Source: Haladaptatus cibarius D43
GTDB lineage: Archaea > Halobacteriota > Halobacteria > Halobacteriales > Haladaptataceae
DNA: 64,000 nucleotides
Assembly: GCF_000710615.1 (NCBI RefSeq)
Contig: NZ_JDTH01000002.1
Location: 1,046,082-1,110,081, forward strand
Direction: 5' to 3'
This document shows, piece by piece, positions 40,409 to 50,111 of the stretch. Position 1 is the first letter of the stretch. Every line of letters starts with the position of its first letter. The position numbers and the translations under genes were made by a program. The notes beneath the pieces are model-generated. The model ran no database searches. It had not been told where the DNA came from and saw nothing but the letters and a program-made list of their open reading frames with translations.

Positions 40409-42060
40409 CGGTCAACCTCCCCGAGAATCACGTCGAGACTACCGAGCGTAGCGACGAGGTCGGGAATGTACTCTCCTTCGGACATCTCTCTGAGAGCCGA
40501 CAGGTTGCAGAAGCACGGACTCCGAATCTTGAATCGACCCGGTTTGTCCGTCCCGTCCGCGCGAATGTAGATACCGAGTTCGCCTTTCGCTCCTTCGACG
40601 GCGCGGTACACTTCGGTGTCCGCTTCCGGTTTGAGCGTCCGGGGAACGTTCGACTGAATCTCGCGTTCGTCTTCCGGCCAATCTTCGAGCAGTTCGACGC
40701 ACTGCTCGATGATTTTCGCGGACTCCTCGACTTCGCGCATGCGAACGAGCAGGCGCGCGTAGTTGTCACAGCCGTCTTCGGTGATGACGTTCCAGTCGAG
40801 TTGGTCGTAGTAGCCGTATGGGTCGTCGCGGCGCAGGTCGTAGTCGATGCCCGACCCGCGGGCAACCGGCCCAGTGACGCCGTACTGCTTTGCGACATCC
40901 GGTTCGAGTACTCCCGTGTCGATGGATCGAATCTGTAGGATTTCGTTGCTCGTGATGAGGTCGTGGTACTCCTCCAGCGTCGGCGGGAGGTCGTTCAAGA
41001 AGTCACGAACCTTCTCGAAGAAGTCTTCGCGCGGCTCCGGGAGGTCCCAGACGACGCCGCCGAGACGGAAGTAGTTGAACATCATGCGCTGGCCCGTCAA
41101 ATCTTCCAGAATGTTCTGGACGATTTCGCGGTCGCGCATCGAGTACATGAAGATAGCAGTGAAGTCGCCGTAGAGGTCGAGACAGAACGTTCCGATCGCC
41201 AGCATGTGTGACGCGATACGGCAGAGTTCCGCACCCATCGTCCGGATGACTTGTGCGTACTCCGGCACTTCGAGGTCGTTCAAGTCCTCGGCCACGCGCG
41301 CGTAGGCCCACTCGTTGAGCAAGCCGGCGGATGCGTAGTCCCAACGGTCGGGATACGGCATAATCTGGTGACGGTACGTTCCGTTCTGGGCCATCTGCTC
41401 CTCGCAGCGGTGGAGGTAGCCGATGTCCGGGTCAACGTCCGCGACCTGTTCGCCGTCGAGGGTCGTCTTCAGGTGAAGCACGCCGTGTGTCGCCGGGTGG
41501 TGTGGACCGATGTTGAGGAACATCGTGTCCGAATCCTCGTCGAGGTGGTCGCCCTCGATGGGATTCTCGTGCTCGTTGAACGAGACGATTTGTGGCTGGT
41601 CTTGGTCGTAGTTCCGCGAGAGCGGATGTCCTTGCCACGTTTCGGGCAACAGAATCCGACGAAGGTCGGGATTGCCGTCGTAGTCGATTCCGACGAGGTC
41701 GTAGGCCTCACGCTCGTGCCACTCTGCTGTCCGGTACACAGGTTCCGCGCTCTGGTGTGTCGGCGCGTCGAGCGGCGTCGGCACGACGACGCTCGCTTCC
41801 TGTGTCGGGTCGGCGTACTTTTTGAGGTGGTAGACGCTCTCGTATCGGTCTTCGTAATCCTGCGCCGTGAGCATCGAGAGGTGGTCGAATCCAGCCTCGT
41901 CACGCAGAGTCCTGAGTGCCTTCTCGACTTCGTCGGGTCGAACGACGAATCCGGGCGCGTTCAGGTGTTCTTCACGTCCAATGACGGAGTCACCGAGCAG
42001 CTCGGCGAGTTTGTCACCGTCGACCTCTTGGGTCGTCGGCATCTCTTCTTGCGAACTCAT
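40405..42060 (-). CDS. nuoCD: NADH-quinone oxidoreductase-type fused subunit C/D
   Basis: The 551-residue protein is a fusion. Residues 1-165 are NuoC with EREAYDLVGIDYDGNPDLRRILLPE. From about 180 on it is NuoD with NIGPHHPATHGVLH (184-197), CEEQMAQNGTYRHQIMPYPDRWDYAS and the C-terminal DVILGEVDR. NuoD helps form the quinone-binding site. Fused C/D is usual in haloarchaea. Overlaps with nuoB and nuoH imply coupled translation. Confidence 0.96.
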   Translation of the reverse strand: MSSQEEMPTTQEVDGDKLAELLGDSVIGREEHLNAPGFVVRPDEVEKALRTLRDEAGFDHLSMLTAQDYEDRYESVYHLKKYADPTQEASVVVPTPLDAPTHQSAEPVYRTAEWHEREAYDLVGIDYDGNPDLRRILLPETWQGHPLSRNYDQDQPQIVSFNEHENPIEGDHLDEDSDTMFLNIGPHHPATHGVLHLKTTLDGEQVADVDPDIGYLHRCEEQMAQNGTYRHQIMPYPDRWDYASAGLLNEWAYARVAEDLNDLEVPEYAQVIRTMGAELCRIASHMLAIGTFCLDLYGDFTAIFMYSMRDREIVQNILEDLTGQRMMFNYFRLGGVVWDLPEPREDFFEKVRDFLNDLPPTLEEYHDLITSNEILQIRSIDTGVLEPDVAKQYGVTGPVARGSGIDYDLRRDDPYGYYDQLDWNVITEDGCDNYARLLVRMREVEESAKIIEQCVELLEDWPEDEREIQSNVPRTLKPEADTEVYRAVEGAKGELGIYIRADGTDKPGRFKIRSPCFCNLSALREMSEGEYIPDLVATLGSLDVILGEVDR

Positions 42061-42761
42061 GGTGAATCAGCCCAGTTGTAGCGCATGACGAGCGACTCTT
42101 CGTCGATTTGGTCTGCGAGCGAATCGACCAACTCGTCGCGTTCCAAATCGCGGAACTGCTCCAGTTCGTACGGTTTGACCGTCACCGGACTTGTTTCGCC
42201 GTTGGCGATTCGCTCTTGCATTTTCACGACGCCGTAGACGAGTGCCTCGGGGCGCGGCGGGCAACCGGGGACGTGAATGTCCACCGGAATGACCTCTTCT
42301 GCACCCTTGATGACGTTGTACCCTTCCTGGAACGGGCCGCCGCTGATGGCGCACGACCCCATGTTCACGACGAACTTGGGTTCCGGCATCTGGTCGTAAA
42401 CGCGCTTCATCCGCGGTGCGAACTTCGAAACGACCGTCCCGGGGACGATCATCACGTCGGCCTGTCGCGGCGATGCGCGTGGCACACCTGAACCGAAACG
42501 GTCTAAATCGTGTTTGACCGCATAGGTGTGCATCATCTCGATGCTACAGCAGGCGATACCGAACTGTAGCATGAACATCGACGACCCCCGTACCCAGTTC
42601 ATGAACTTGTCGAACTTCGTGAGGATGAACGGGGATGCGCCGAACGCTTCTCGAAGCTTCGAGTTGAAGCGGTTATCGACGCCGTCGCCCATTCGGGCCT
42701 CACGAGTTTTGGTCTGGGGTGCTGTGCTACCCTGAATAAATTCTCGTGGTTCGTTGCTCAT
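42057..42761 (-). CDS. nuoB: NADH-quinone oxidoreductase-type subunit B
   Basis: The 234-residue protein carries the terminal N2 4Fe-4S cluster through C71-C72 (IACCSIEM), C137 (GSCAISGG) and C167 (PGCPPRPE). All four ligands are present, so electron delivery to quinone is expected. It overlaps nuoA and nuoCD by four bases each. Confidence 0.97.
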   Translation of the reverse strand: MSNEPREFIQGSTAPQTKTREARMGDGVDNRFNSKLREAFGASPFILTKFDKFMNWVRGSSMFMLQFGIACCSIEMMHTYAVKHDLDRFGSGVPRASPRQADVMIVPGTVVSKFAPRMKRVYDQMPEPKFVVNMGSCAISGGPFQEGYNVIKGAEEVIPVDIHVPGCPPRPEALVYGVVKMQERIANGETSPVTVKPYELEQFRDLERDELVDSLADQIDEESLVMRYNWADSP

Positions 42762-43165
42762 TGTTCCACTCTCCGTTGCGTTTCGCGGGGGCTACGAACC
42801 CACCGCACCGCACCTTTGCGCCATGCCCAAACGAGGCCGACGACGAGTATCGTGATGAAAACCAACATCGGAGCGAGCACCGTCGCAAGGCTGACGCCAC
42901 CTTCGATGGCGCTGCGATAGATGACCGTCCAAGGGAAGATGAGGACAGTCTCGATGTCGAAGACGACGAACAACAGCGCAACCATATAGTATTGGATGTT
43001 GAACCGAATGCGCGTCGTCCCGGTTGGAATTTCACCGCTCTCGTAGGTGGCGGATTTTCCCTGTTCTGGCACGGTTGGTCTAAGGAGGCTCGAAACAACC
43101 ATCATACTCAATGGAATTGCAAGCCCCACCAGACCCAGCGCGCCAATGGCTACCCATGGATTCAT
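42758..43165 (-). CDS. nuoA: NADH-quinone oxidoreductase-type subunit A
   Basis: The 135-residue, three-helix subunit has the family motif YESGEIPTGTTRIRFNIQYYMVALLFVVFDIETVLIFPW. It is the first gene of the operon. A GCTTATAGG box (43206-43214) is upstream, and AGGAG lies about 12 nt before the ATG, giving a short leader with a Shine-Dalgarno sequence, unlike most genes here. Confidence 0.96.
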   Translation of the reverse strand: MNPWVAIGALGLVGLAIPLSMMVVSSLLRPTVPEQGKSATYESGEIPTGTTRIRFNIQYYMVALLFVVFDIETVLIFPWTVIYRSAIEGGVSLATVLAPMLVFITILVVGLVWAWRKGAVRWVRSPRETQRRVEQ

Positions 43166-43205
43166 ACCGGTATTCTCCTAGCAGGCGGTGTTTTGTGAGC
43201 GCACC

Positions 43206-43214
43206 CCTATAAGC
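43206..43214 (-). promoter_or_regulatory. TATA box of the nuo operon
   Basis: GCTTATAGG on the minus strand, about 45 nt upstream of the nuoA ATG, predicts a leader of roughly 20 nt that includes AGGAG. Confidence 0.5.
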
Positions 43215-43351
43215 ATTGATTCTTGCGATTCCGGGGATTCAGACCCGCGTTAGTCCAAATTGGCGCAACTGACGCTTTCTTTTCCGTAACGCCACATTTC
43301 CCGCACCGGGTGACCTCGCCAACTCCACAGAATAGAAACGAATGTGATACG

Positions 43352-43972
43352 TTAGGAATCGTCACGGAAACTGGGCGTTCCGGTTTCGTGCAGTTCCCGA
43401 GACACGTCCCCGACACCAGATTGCAGCTCGTCGTGGTACGCAACCAACCGTTTCCGAAGGTCGTCGTGTTCACGGGCGAGCATCTGCACCGCCGAGAGCG
43501 CCGCGTTAAACGATTTTCCGGCGTCAACCGCGACGATTGGCGCGCCGGTCGGCATGCCGATGACCGACGAGACCGATTTCTCCTGCACCGGCACTCCGAC
43601 GACCGGAAGCGGGTACGCGAGCGACGCGGTCATGTTCGGCAAATCGGCGGATTTGCCGCCCGCACCTGCGATGATGACGTCCAGTCCGCGAGCCTCCGCC
43701 GTCTTCGCGTAGGCGTACATCAGGTCGGGCGTCCGATGGGCCGAAACGACGTAGGTTTCGAAGGTGAACCGGGCTTCCGGGGGGTCGTCGTCGTCCGTGA
43801 CTTCCTCGAAGCCGAGTTCCGTGAGAGCGTCGTAGGCACCCATCATCACGTCCAAATCGGAGTCGCTTCCCATAACGATTCCAATCTCGGGCGTCTCCTC
43901 CGGGGCGCGGTTGCGCTCCGCCTCGGTTTCGAACTGTTCGATAAGTCGCTGAACTGATTCTGCGTTCGTCAT
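43352..43972 (-). CDS. purE: N5-carboxyaminoimidazole ribonucleotide mutase PurE
   Basis: The 206-residue protein has the PurE signature GIVMGSDSDLDVM, the substrate loop VVSAHRTPDLMYAYAK, and IAGAGGKSADLPNMTASL...PVVGVPV. It rearranges N5-CAIR to CAIR in purine synthesis. A 28-residue acidic N-terminal extension and a polar C-terminal tail exceed bacterial PurE. Its ATG overlaps the purK stop, so the two enzymes of consecutive steps are co-translated. Confidence 0.96.
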   Translation of the reverse strand: MTNAESVQRLIEQFETEAERNRAPEETPEIGIVMGSDSDLDVMMGAYDALTELGFEEVTDDDDPPEARFTFETYVVSAHRTPDLMYAYAKTAEARGLDVIIAGAGGKSADLPNMTASLAYPLPVVGVPVQEKSVSSVIGMPTGAPIVAVDAGKSFNAALSAVQMLAREHDDLRKRLVAYHDELQSGVGDVSRELHETGTPSFRDDS

Positions 43973-45144
43973 TGGAATGTGACTGAGTCGGTAAGCGAGC
44001 GAGCGTTCGCAAGGAGGTCATCTGTCGATACGGAATCAGTCGGCGAGTCGCCCGCGAGCGACTCGCCGACGAGCGTGACGTGGCCCATCTTTCGAAGCGG
44101 GCGAACCTCTCGTTTGCCGTACCAGTGGAACGACGCGCCGGGAGTCGAAAGCACTTCGTCCACTCCGGCGAGGTCTGCGGGTTGGCTCTCTTCTACGTCG
44201 CCGAGGATGTTCGACATCACGACCGGACTTCGGAGGTCTGTCGCGCCGAGGGGATAGCCGAGTACGCCGCGGACGTGCTGTTCGAACTGCGAGGTCAGCG
44301 CGCCCTCGATGGTGTAGTGACCGGAGTTGTGCGGACGCGGCGCGATTTCGTTGACCGAAATCTCGCCGTCAGCGTGTTCGAACAACTCGATTCCGTAGAC
44401 GCCGCGCCCGGACAACACCGAGAGGACGTCGCGCGCGACTTCCTCTGCTCGCTCGGGCACCGATTCCGGTGCCCGAGCGGGAACGATGGTTTCACGCAGA
44501 ATTTCGTCCTCGTGGATGTTTTCGCCGACCGGGAACGTCGCAATTTCGTCGTCGCCCTTGACCGCGATGACCGACAGTTCGCGCTCGAAGGGGACGAACT
44601 CCTCCACCATCAACTCGCCCGAAACTTCGGCGAGGGCGTCGGTCACGTCGTCCGGCGATTCGACGGGCACGTTTCCACGCCCGTCGTAGCCGCCTTTCCG
44701 GGCTTTCAGCATCATCGGATAGCCGAACTTTTCGCCCGCAGAAAGCAGGTCGTCGCGGCCGTCCACGGGGCGGAACTCCGGAACCGGAATCCCCCGTTCT
44801 TTCAGCGCGCGCTTCTGGACGAGTTTGTCCTGAATCATCCGCAAGGTGGCCGGGTCGGGATGGACGGGGACGCCGTACTCCTCCTCGACCGCTTCGAGCA
44901 CGTCCGGGTCTGCCAGTTCGATTTCGAACGTCAGCGCGTCGGCCATCTCCGCGAGCGTTCGAATCGCTTCCTCGTCGTCGAAGTCGCCGACGATTTGCTC
45001 GCGGGCAACTGCCGATGCCGGACAGTCCGGCGTCGGGTCTAACACGACCAGTTCGACGCCAAGCGGGGAGGCCGCCTCTGCCATCATCCGACCGAGTTGT
45101 CCGCCACCGACGACGCCGAGAATTGGCGGTGAAGCCGTAACCAT
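43969..45144 (-). CDS. purK: N5-carboxyaminoimidazole ribonucleotide synthase PurK
   Basis: The 391-residue ATP-grasp enzyme opens with ILGVVGGGQLGRMMAEAA and has MLKARKGGYDGRGN, the ATP-binding EEFVPFERELSVI region and the active-site VNEIAPRPHNSGHYTIEGALTSQFEQH. It carboxylates AIR to N5-CAIR using ATP and bicarbonate. ATG 45144 is chosen because a TATA box (AATTTTATAC, 45171-45180) is centred about 31 nt upstream. The longer in-frame start would lie inside the promoter. Confidence 0.96.
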   Translation of the reverse strand: MVTASPPILGVVGGGQLGRMMAEAASPLGVELVVLDPTPDCPASAVAREQIVGDFDDEEAIRTLAEMADALTFEIELADPDVLEAVEEEYGVPVHPDPATLRMIQDKLVQKRALKERGIPVPEFRPVDGRDDLLSAGEKFGYPMMLKARKGGYDGRGNVPVESPDDVTDALAEVSGELMVEEFVPFERELSVIAVKGDDEIATFPVGENIHEDEILRETIVPARAPESVPERAEEVARDVLSVLSGRGVYGIELFEHADGEISVNEIAPRPHNSGHYTIEGALTSQFEQHVRGVLGYPLGATDLRSPVVMSNILGDVEESQPADLAGVDEVLSTPGASFHWYGKREVRPLRKMGHVTLVGESLAGDSPTDSVSTDDLLANARSLTDSVTFQ

Positions 45145-45170
45145 GTTGTCCGCGAGTTGTGGCGGTAGGT

Positions 45171-45180
45171 GTATAAAATT
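45171..45180 (-). promoter_or_regulatory. TATA box of purKE
   Basis: AATTTTATAC on the minus strand is centred about 31 nt upstream of ATG 45144 and decides the purK start. Confidence 0.6.
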
Positions 45181-45208
45181 TCCCAACTCCTCGCAAGAAT
45201 ATGCACGA

Positions 45209-46960
45209 TTATGCTTTTCTATTCGCCTCTCGGAGCGCGCTCTCCTTGATGTAAATCGTGGTTTCGCTCCCGTACAGCGTGAGTTCGTGGTCGTAGGCCA
45301 CGTAGCCGGACAGATGCGGTTCCACGTCGGGTACCTTCACCGTTCGCGTGATGACGACCGGTGGCTGTTGGCTTTCGAGCGTTTCGTTTTTCAGCGTGCT
45401 ATCGACGGTTGCGTCCGCCATCTCGGTGTACCACGGGAGCGGCAGGCGGTTGTACCAACTGTTCGCGGGTCGCTGATAGTCGTTGTCGGTCTCGTCCGGG
45501 ACGTAGAAGATGTACTGACTCTGGTCGTCCACGTAGCCGTAGTACAGCACGTCGGTTCCCTGCTGGTTCGCCTTCGAAACTGCCTGTACCTTCTCCAACG
45601 TCGGATTGATACCCGGCGCAGGCTGGCCGTACTGGACGAGATCGTTGTCCTGCTGCCCGCCGAGCATCGTCGGAACCTGCCTGTCCTGCGGATGCAGATA
45701 GACGATGCTCAACGCCGGAAACGCGACCTGCGCGACGACGAGCAAGAAGACGAGCGCCGTCGCGGCGGTCGCCGTCCTGTCCCTTTCCTCGTATGCCTCT
45801 CTCCCCCAGCGGTAGAGAAGCGCCACGCCCACCGCGGCGGGGATTGCGAGCGGAGCTACGACGTGGATGGTGTTCCACGGTGCCATGATGTCCGTGACGA
45901 GCGGATAGCCGAGGATACCGACTGCGCCCCAGTAAAACGCGAAGGAAACGAGGTCACGCGGGCGTTCGTCCACGTATCGCGCGGAGAGGAAGCCGAGTAG
46001 CGCGAACACGAGCAGTGGCAGTGCGCCCTGTTCGAGGACGCCCACGAAATGCTCGAAGTACGGAAGGTAGGCGTGGCCATGACTCGTGACCCACTGCTGG
46101 GTGAGTTTCTCCCACGACCCGAGCGTCGCTTCGGCAATGACCGCGCCGAACATCGACGGCTCGCCGAATGCCTTCCAAAGGCCCGGCCCTCCGACGCCCC
46201 GCGCCCGTGGCGCGTAGAAGTAGACGATGATGAGGAAAAACTCGACCAGACAGAGGACGAGGTGCGGCGCAAACCGCTGAAGACCGCGCCCCCATCGCCT
46301 CGCGTGCTCGACGAACACGCCCGTCCATCCTCTGTCGTGATTGCGCGCGAGAAACAGTCGGTGGTCGAGCAGGAGTACCCCAGCACCGAGCCACGACAGC
46401 AGGTAGAGCAGGACGTTTTCTTTCGTCGTGAATGCGACAGCCAGCACTCCCGTTCCGAGGTAGAGGTACCGCGCCTTTCCGGTGGCGTGTGCGCGAAGGA
46501 AAAATCCGAGCGCGAACAGCATCAGTGCCGCGAGAAGCATGTCGTTTCGCATGAACCGCGAGTAGTAGAGCAGGATGGGATTCGCGGCGAAAAAGAGTGC
46601 GAGGGCGACCATCTCCGATTCGCGGAGATGGTCGCGGTAGAGCCACGCGGCAAGCGGAAGCAGACCGGTAATCAGTGCAACCGGAAACCGTGCCATGAAA
46701 TCGCTCGCGCCGAACAACTGGAAGAGGATGCTGTTCACCTGCACGAAAAACGGACCGTGAATGTCGGCCTGATACTCGAACACGCCGGTCTTCTGATAGC
46801 GGAGAATCCAATAGCCGACACGGGCTTCGTCCCAGTGGGCGAACCGGGTACCAAGCGCAACGAGGCGGAGTACCAGCGAAATCGCCGTGACGACGAGAAT
46901 GCCAGCAACGCCCCGATTCCGGTTCACCCACCCGGAAACCGGGCGTTCGCCTGTACTCAT
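45209..46960 (-). CDS. Agl23-type (TIGR03663) multipass membrane protein
   Basis: The 583-residue protein starts at ATG 46960 (MSTGERPVSG). It has about 10-12 membrane helices and a C-terminal exterior domain of about 150 residues. The first outside loop carries FAHWDEARVGYWIL, the acidic motif of GT-C/PMT-like membrane glycosyltransferases, then PFFVQVNSILFQLFGASDFMARFP and YYSRFMRNDML. Haloarchaeal members are annotated as flippase activity-associated Agl23, linked to dolichol-phosphate sugar handling in S-layer N-glycosylation. A glycosyltransferase activity itself is also possible. No other agl genes are nearby. Confidence 0.82.
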   Translation of the reverse strand: MSTGERPVSGWVNRNRGVAGILVVTAISLVLRLVALGTRFAHWDEARVGYWILRYQKTGVFEYQADIHGPFFVQVNSILFQLFGASDFMARFPVALITGLLPLAAWLYRDHLRESEMVALALFFAANPILLYYSRFMRNDMLLAALMLFALGFFLRAHATGKARYLYLGTGVLAVAFTTKENVLLYLLSWLGAGVLLLDHRLFLARNHDRGWTGVFVEHARRWGRGLQRFAPHLVLCLVEFFLIIVYFYAPRARGVGGPGLWKAFGEPSMFGAVIAEATLGSWEKLTQQWVTSHGHAYLPYFEHFVGVLEQGALPLLVFALLGFLSARYVDERPRDLVSFAFYWGAVGILGYPLVTDIMAPWNTIHVVAPLAIPAAVGVALLYRWGREAYEERDRTATAATALVFLLVVAQVAFPALSIVYLHPQDRQVPTMLGGQQDNDLVQYGQPAPGINPTLEKVQAVSKANQQGTDVLYYGYVDDQSQYIFYVPDETDNDYQRPANSWYNRLPLPWYTEMADATVDSTLKNETLESQQPPVVITRTVKVPDVEPHLSGYVAYDHELTLYGSETTIYIKESALREANRKA

Positions 46961-47041
46961 TGTTTTCTCCCAAAACGGAGGAGGGATACAAGCGTTGCGG
47001 AGAACGGTAGTTCTTTTAGTAGCGCTGGCCTTCCGCCAGAT

Positions 47042-47446
47042 ATGGTAACGCTCGGACTCGTCGTCGCGGAGTTCAACGCGCCGATAACGGAGCAGATGGA
47101 GTCGTCGGCGCGCGACGCCGCCGACGAACACGACGCGGAAATCGCCGAAACGCTACACGTTCCGGGGGCCTACGACTCCCCCCTCGCGGCGGACAGACTC
47201 GCCCGCCGGGACGACATCGACGGCGTCGCAGTTCTCGGCGCGGTCATCACCGGAGACACCGACCACGACGAAGTCATCACGGCCGCGACGACGCAGAAGC
47301 TGACCGACGTGAGTTTGAACCGAGATACGCCCGTCGCGCTCGGAATTACCGGGCCGGGAATGTCCGCGGCAGAAGCCCGCGAGCGTACCGACTACGGTGC
47401 GCGAGCGGTCGAAGGAGCTATCGACCTCGTGGAGGAGTTAGAATGA
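47042..47446 (+). CDS. ribH: 6,7-dimethyl-8-ribityllumazine synthase
   Basis: The 134-residue protein has the lumazine synthase pattern: VVAEFNAPITEQME, HVPGAYDSPLAADRLARR and VAVLGAVITGDTDHDEVI with the catalytic-type histidine, then LNRDTPVALGITGPGMSAAEARER. It condenses a pyrimidine and dihydroxybutanone phosphate, the penultimate riboflavin step. A TTTTAGT box lies about 28 nt upstream of the ATG. Its stop overlaps the aminotransferase start (ATGA). The long upstream in-frame extension is antisense to the Agl23-type gene and not real. Confidence 0.94.
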   Translation: MVTLGLVVAEFNAPITEQMESSARDAADEHDAEIAETLHVPGAYDSPLAADRLARRDDIDGVAVLGAVITGDTDHDEVITAATTQKLTDVSLNRDTPVALGITGPGMSAAEARERTDYGARAVEGAIDLVEELE

Positions 47447-48591
47447 CGATGGAGTTTTCAGACAGAATTCAGCGCGTCGAACCAAGTGCAACGCTCGCAA
47501 TCAGCAGTCTCGCCTCGCAACTCGAAGCGGAGGGTGAGGACGTTATCGACCTGAGCGTCGGCGAACCCGACTTCCCCACGCCCGAGAACATCGTGAACGC
47601 GGGTGAACAGGCGATGGAGGACGGCCACACCGGCTATCCGCCGTCGAAAGGCGTGCCGGAACTTCGGGAGGAAATCGCAGCGAAACTCCAAGCCGACGGA
47701 CTCGACTACGAGGCGGACAACGTCATCGTCACGCCCGGCGCGAAGCAGGCGCTCTACGAAACGGTGCAGACGCTCGTGGACGACGACGACGAAGTCGTCC
47801 TCCTCGACCCGGCGTGGGTGTCCTACGAGGCGATGGTGAAACTCGCAGGCGGCGACCTCACCCGGGTTGACCTCGCACCCCACAATTTCCAACTCGAACC
47901 GGCCCTCGACGACCTCGGCGAGGCCATTTCGGACGACACCGAACTGCTCATCGTCAACTCGCCGTCGAACCCGACTGGAGCCGTCTACTCCGACACTGCG
48001 CTGGAAGGCGTCCGCGATTTGGCGGTCGAACACGACGTGACCGTCATCAGCGACGAAATCTACGAGAAAATCACCTACGGCATCGAACCGACCAGTTTGG
48101 CAACCCTCGACGACATGTACGAGCGTACAGTCACGGTAAACGGCTTCTCGAAAGCCTACTCGATGACCGGCTGGCGGCTTGGTTATCTCGCCGCTCCGGA
48201 GGAACTCGTCTCACAGGCGGCGAAACTTCACTCGCATTCGGTTTCCTCGGCGACGAACTTCGTCCAGCGCGCTGGCGTCGAAGCCTTGCAAAACACCGAA
48301 AGCGAAATCGGGGAGATGGTAGAGGCATTCCACGAACGCCGCGACCGACTCGTCGCGCTGTTGAAACAGCACGACGTGAGCGTCAGGACGCCGGACGGGG
48401 CATTCTATCTCATGCTCCCCGTTGCCGACGACGACCAGCAGTGGTGTGAAGATGCGCTGGAGGAGGCCTACGTCGCCACCGTCCCCGGAAGCGCCTTCGG
48501 CGCTCCCGGCTACGCCCGAATCTCCTACGCAGCAGACCTCGACCGAATCGAGGAAGCCGTCGAGCGACTGGTCGAAAACGACTTGCTCTAA
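47443..48591 (+). CDS. Class I PLP-dependent aminotransferase (aspartate type)
   Basis: The 382-residue fold-type I enzyme shows VIDLSVGEPDFPTPENI, YPPSKGVPELREEIA, VTPGAKQALYETVQ, NSPSNPTGAVYS, the PLP-lysine motif VNGFSKAYSMTGWRLGYLA near residue 230, and a substrate-binding arginine region GYARISYAAD. The family (AspC/PatA-like) transfers amino groups between aspartate or aromatic amino acids and 2-oxoacids. The exact donor is uncertain. It overlaps ribH by four bases, so both are in one operon. Confidence 0.9.
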   Translation: MTMEFSDRIQRVEPSATLAISSLASQLEAEGEDVIDLSVGEPDFPTPENIVNAGEQAMEDGHTGYPPSKGVPELREEIAAKLQADGLDYEADNVIVTPGAKQALYETVQTLVDDDDEVVLLDPAWVSYEAMVKLAGGDLTRVDLAPHNFQLEPALDDLGEAISDDTELLIVNSPSNPTGAVYSDTALEGVRDLAVEHDVTVISDEIYEKITYGIEPTSLATLDDMYERTVTVNGFSKAYSMTGWRLGYLAAPEELVSQAAKLHSHSVSSATNFVQRAGVEALQNTESEIGEMVEAFHERRDRLVALLKQHDVSVRTPDGAFYLMLPVADDDQQWCEDALEEAYVATVPGSAFGAPGYARISYAADLDRIEEAVERLVENDLL

Positions 48592-48727
48592 TCGGGAGCA
48601 ACGCCGTCGGAATCCATCGTTTTCTGTTTATTGAATGTGGACAGGATGGTTCACCAGAACTGTTCTGGTTCCGGTTTCGGACATAAACCTACGCGCGAAA
48701 ACGGCGGCTCCGCGAAAATACTACGCC

Positions 48728-48910
48728 TCAGTCGCCCATGATGAACCGATTGGCGATGTAGATGCCGATGGCGGAACCGACCGCCGGGCCAATCGCGGCC
48801 CACAGGCTTTGTACGAAGTCGTATTCGAACACGAAGAACGCGATTGGGAACACGATGACGAATACGGCGACGAGGGTGAACACCGCCTTCTTTCGGACTG
48901 CGGGAGACAT
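48728..48910 (-). CDS. Small two-helix membrane protein
   Basis: The 60-residue protein has two hydrophobic spans, KKAVFTLVAVFVIVFPIAFFVFEY and LWAAIGPAVGSAIGIYIANRFI, with a short loop between. It lies 10 bp downstream of the threonine synthase stop on the same strand and so is probably co-transcribed. No family was recognised. It has a polar MSPAVRK head and a charged MGD end. Confidence 0.6.
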   Translation of the reverse strand: MSPAVRKKAVFTLVAVFVIVFPIAFFVFEYDFVQSLWAAIGPAVGSAIGIYIANRFIMGD

Positions 48911-48920
48911 CCGTATCCCT

Positions 48921-50111
48921 TTAGACGCCCATCCCCATCAAATGACTGCGAAGTACGTCGTCGTCCTTGTTTCCCGTTCCGGTGTTGAGCAGGACGACGG
49001 TGTCGTCCTCGTCGAACTCGCCTTGCTGGGCGAGTTCCCACGCGCCACTCGCAGCGGCGGCACAGGTCGCGCCCATCTCCAAGCCTTCCTGTTGGGCGAC
49101 TGCAACCGCGGAGTCGAGGATGTCCTCGTCGCTGGTTGCGACCGCCCCGCCGTCGCTCTCGCGTAGGGCGTCCAAAATCATCGGACTCGCGCCGGGGTCT
49201 GGAATCTCGATGCCGCCGCAAATCGTGTCCGGGGTTTCCCACGCTTCGTGCACGTCCGTTCCTTCCTCCCACGCTTTCACGATTGGGGCACACCCTGAAG
49301 ACTGGGCGGCGTACATCGCCGGAAGGTCGTCGGTCAGGCCCAACTCCTCGAACTCCTTTGCGGCCTTATGCATGCCGACCAGTCCGACGCCGCCGCCGGT
49401 CGGGTAGACCACCGCGTCGGGGACTTCCCAGTCCATCTGCTCGGCGATTTCGTAGAACATCGTCTTCTTCCCTTCGTGGCGGTAAGGCGTGACGAACGTT
49501 TTGACGGAGTACCAATCCTCGTCTTCCATCGCATCGGCGTAGGCCGCGCCCGCGTCGCCGATTCGGCCTTCCACGACGGTCATGTCGCCGCCGTGGACGT
49601 TCACCATCGCCTTGTTGGTGAATCCGGCACGCGTCGGGAGAAAGACGTGCGATTCCATATCTGCCCGTGCGGCGTAGGCCGCGGCGGCCTGCCCCGCGTT
49701 CCCCGCAGAGGCGAGCGCCACGTCGGTCGCGCCGTGTTGGGCCGCCGCCGTCACCGCCATCGTCTGCCCGCGGTCTTTGAACGTCCCGGTCGGATTGCGC
49801 CCTTCGTCCTTCAGCAGGACGCGCTCGACGCCCATCTGTTCCGCGAGGTTCGGACATTCGACCAACGGGGTCGCGCCTTCGTCCATCGACACGGCGGAAT
49901 CGCGGGTGAACGGAAGCAGTTCCTCGTACTTCCACATCGTGTCGAACCGGCGCGATTCGAGGTCGCTCCGCGAGAGGTCGATTGCGTCGTAGTCGTACTC
50001 CGGGTCGAGGATGCCGTCGCAGTCGGGACACCGATGGCTTCCGACCTCGGCGTCGAACGTCTCGCCGCAGTCCACACACGTCAGGCCGATGAATGCGTCC
50101 GTCGTCTCCAT
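48921..50111 (-). CDS. thrC: Threonine synthase
   Basis: The 396-residue PLP enzyme begins at ATG 50111 with a zinc ribbon CVDCGETFD...CPDCDG (C12, C15, C28, C31), found in archaeal threonine synthases. The catalytic core has GATPLVECPNLAEQMG, the PLP-lysine motif NPTGTFKDRGQT, SAGNAGQAAAAYAARA, and the phosphate loop YPTGGGVGLVGM. It converts O-phosphohomoserine to threonine. The longer open frame upstream is not acidic and lacks support. A small membrane protein gene follows. Confidence 0.93.
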   Translation of the reverse strand: METTDAFIGLTCVDCGETFDAEVGSHRCPDCDGILDPEYDYDAIDLSRSDLESRRFDTMWKYEELLPFTRDSAVSMDEGATPLVECPNLAEQMGVERVLLKDEGRNPTGTFKDRGQTMAVTAAAQHGATDVALASAGNAGQAAAAYAARADMESHVFLPTRAGFTNKAMVNVHGGDMTVVEGRIGDAGAAYADAMEDEDWYSVKTFVTPYRHEGKKTMFYEIAEQMDWEVPDAVVYPTGGGVGLVGMHKAAKEFEELGLTDDLPAMYAAQSSGCAPIVKAWEEGTDVHEAWETPDTICGGIEIPDPGASPMILDALRESDGGAVATSDEDILDSAVAVAQQEGLEMGATCAAAASGAWELAQQGEFDEDDTVVLLNTGTGNKDDDVLRSHLMGMGV

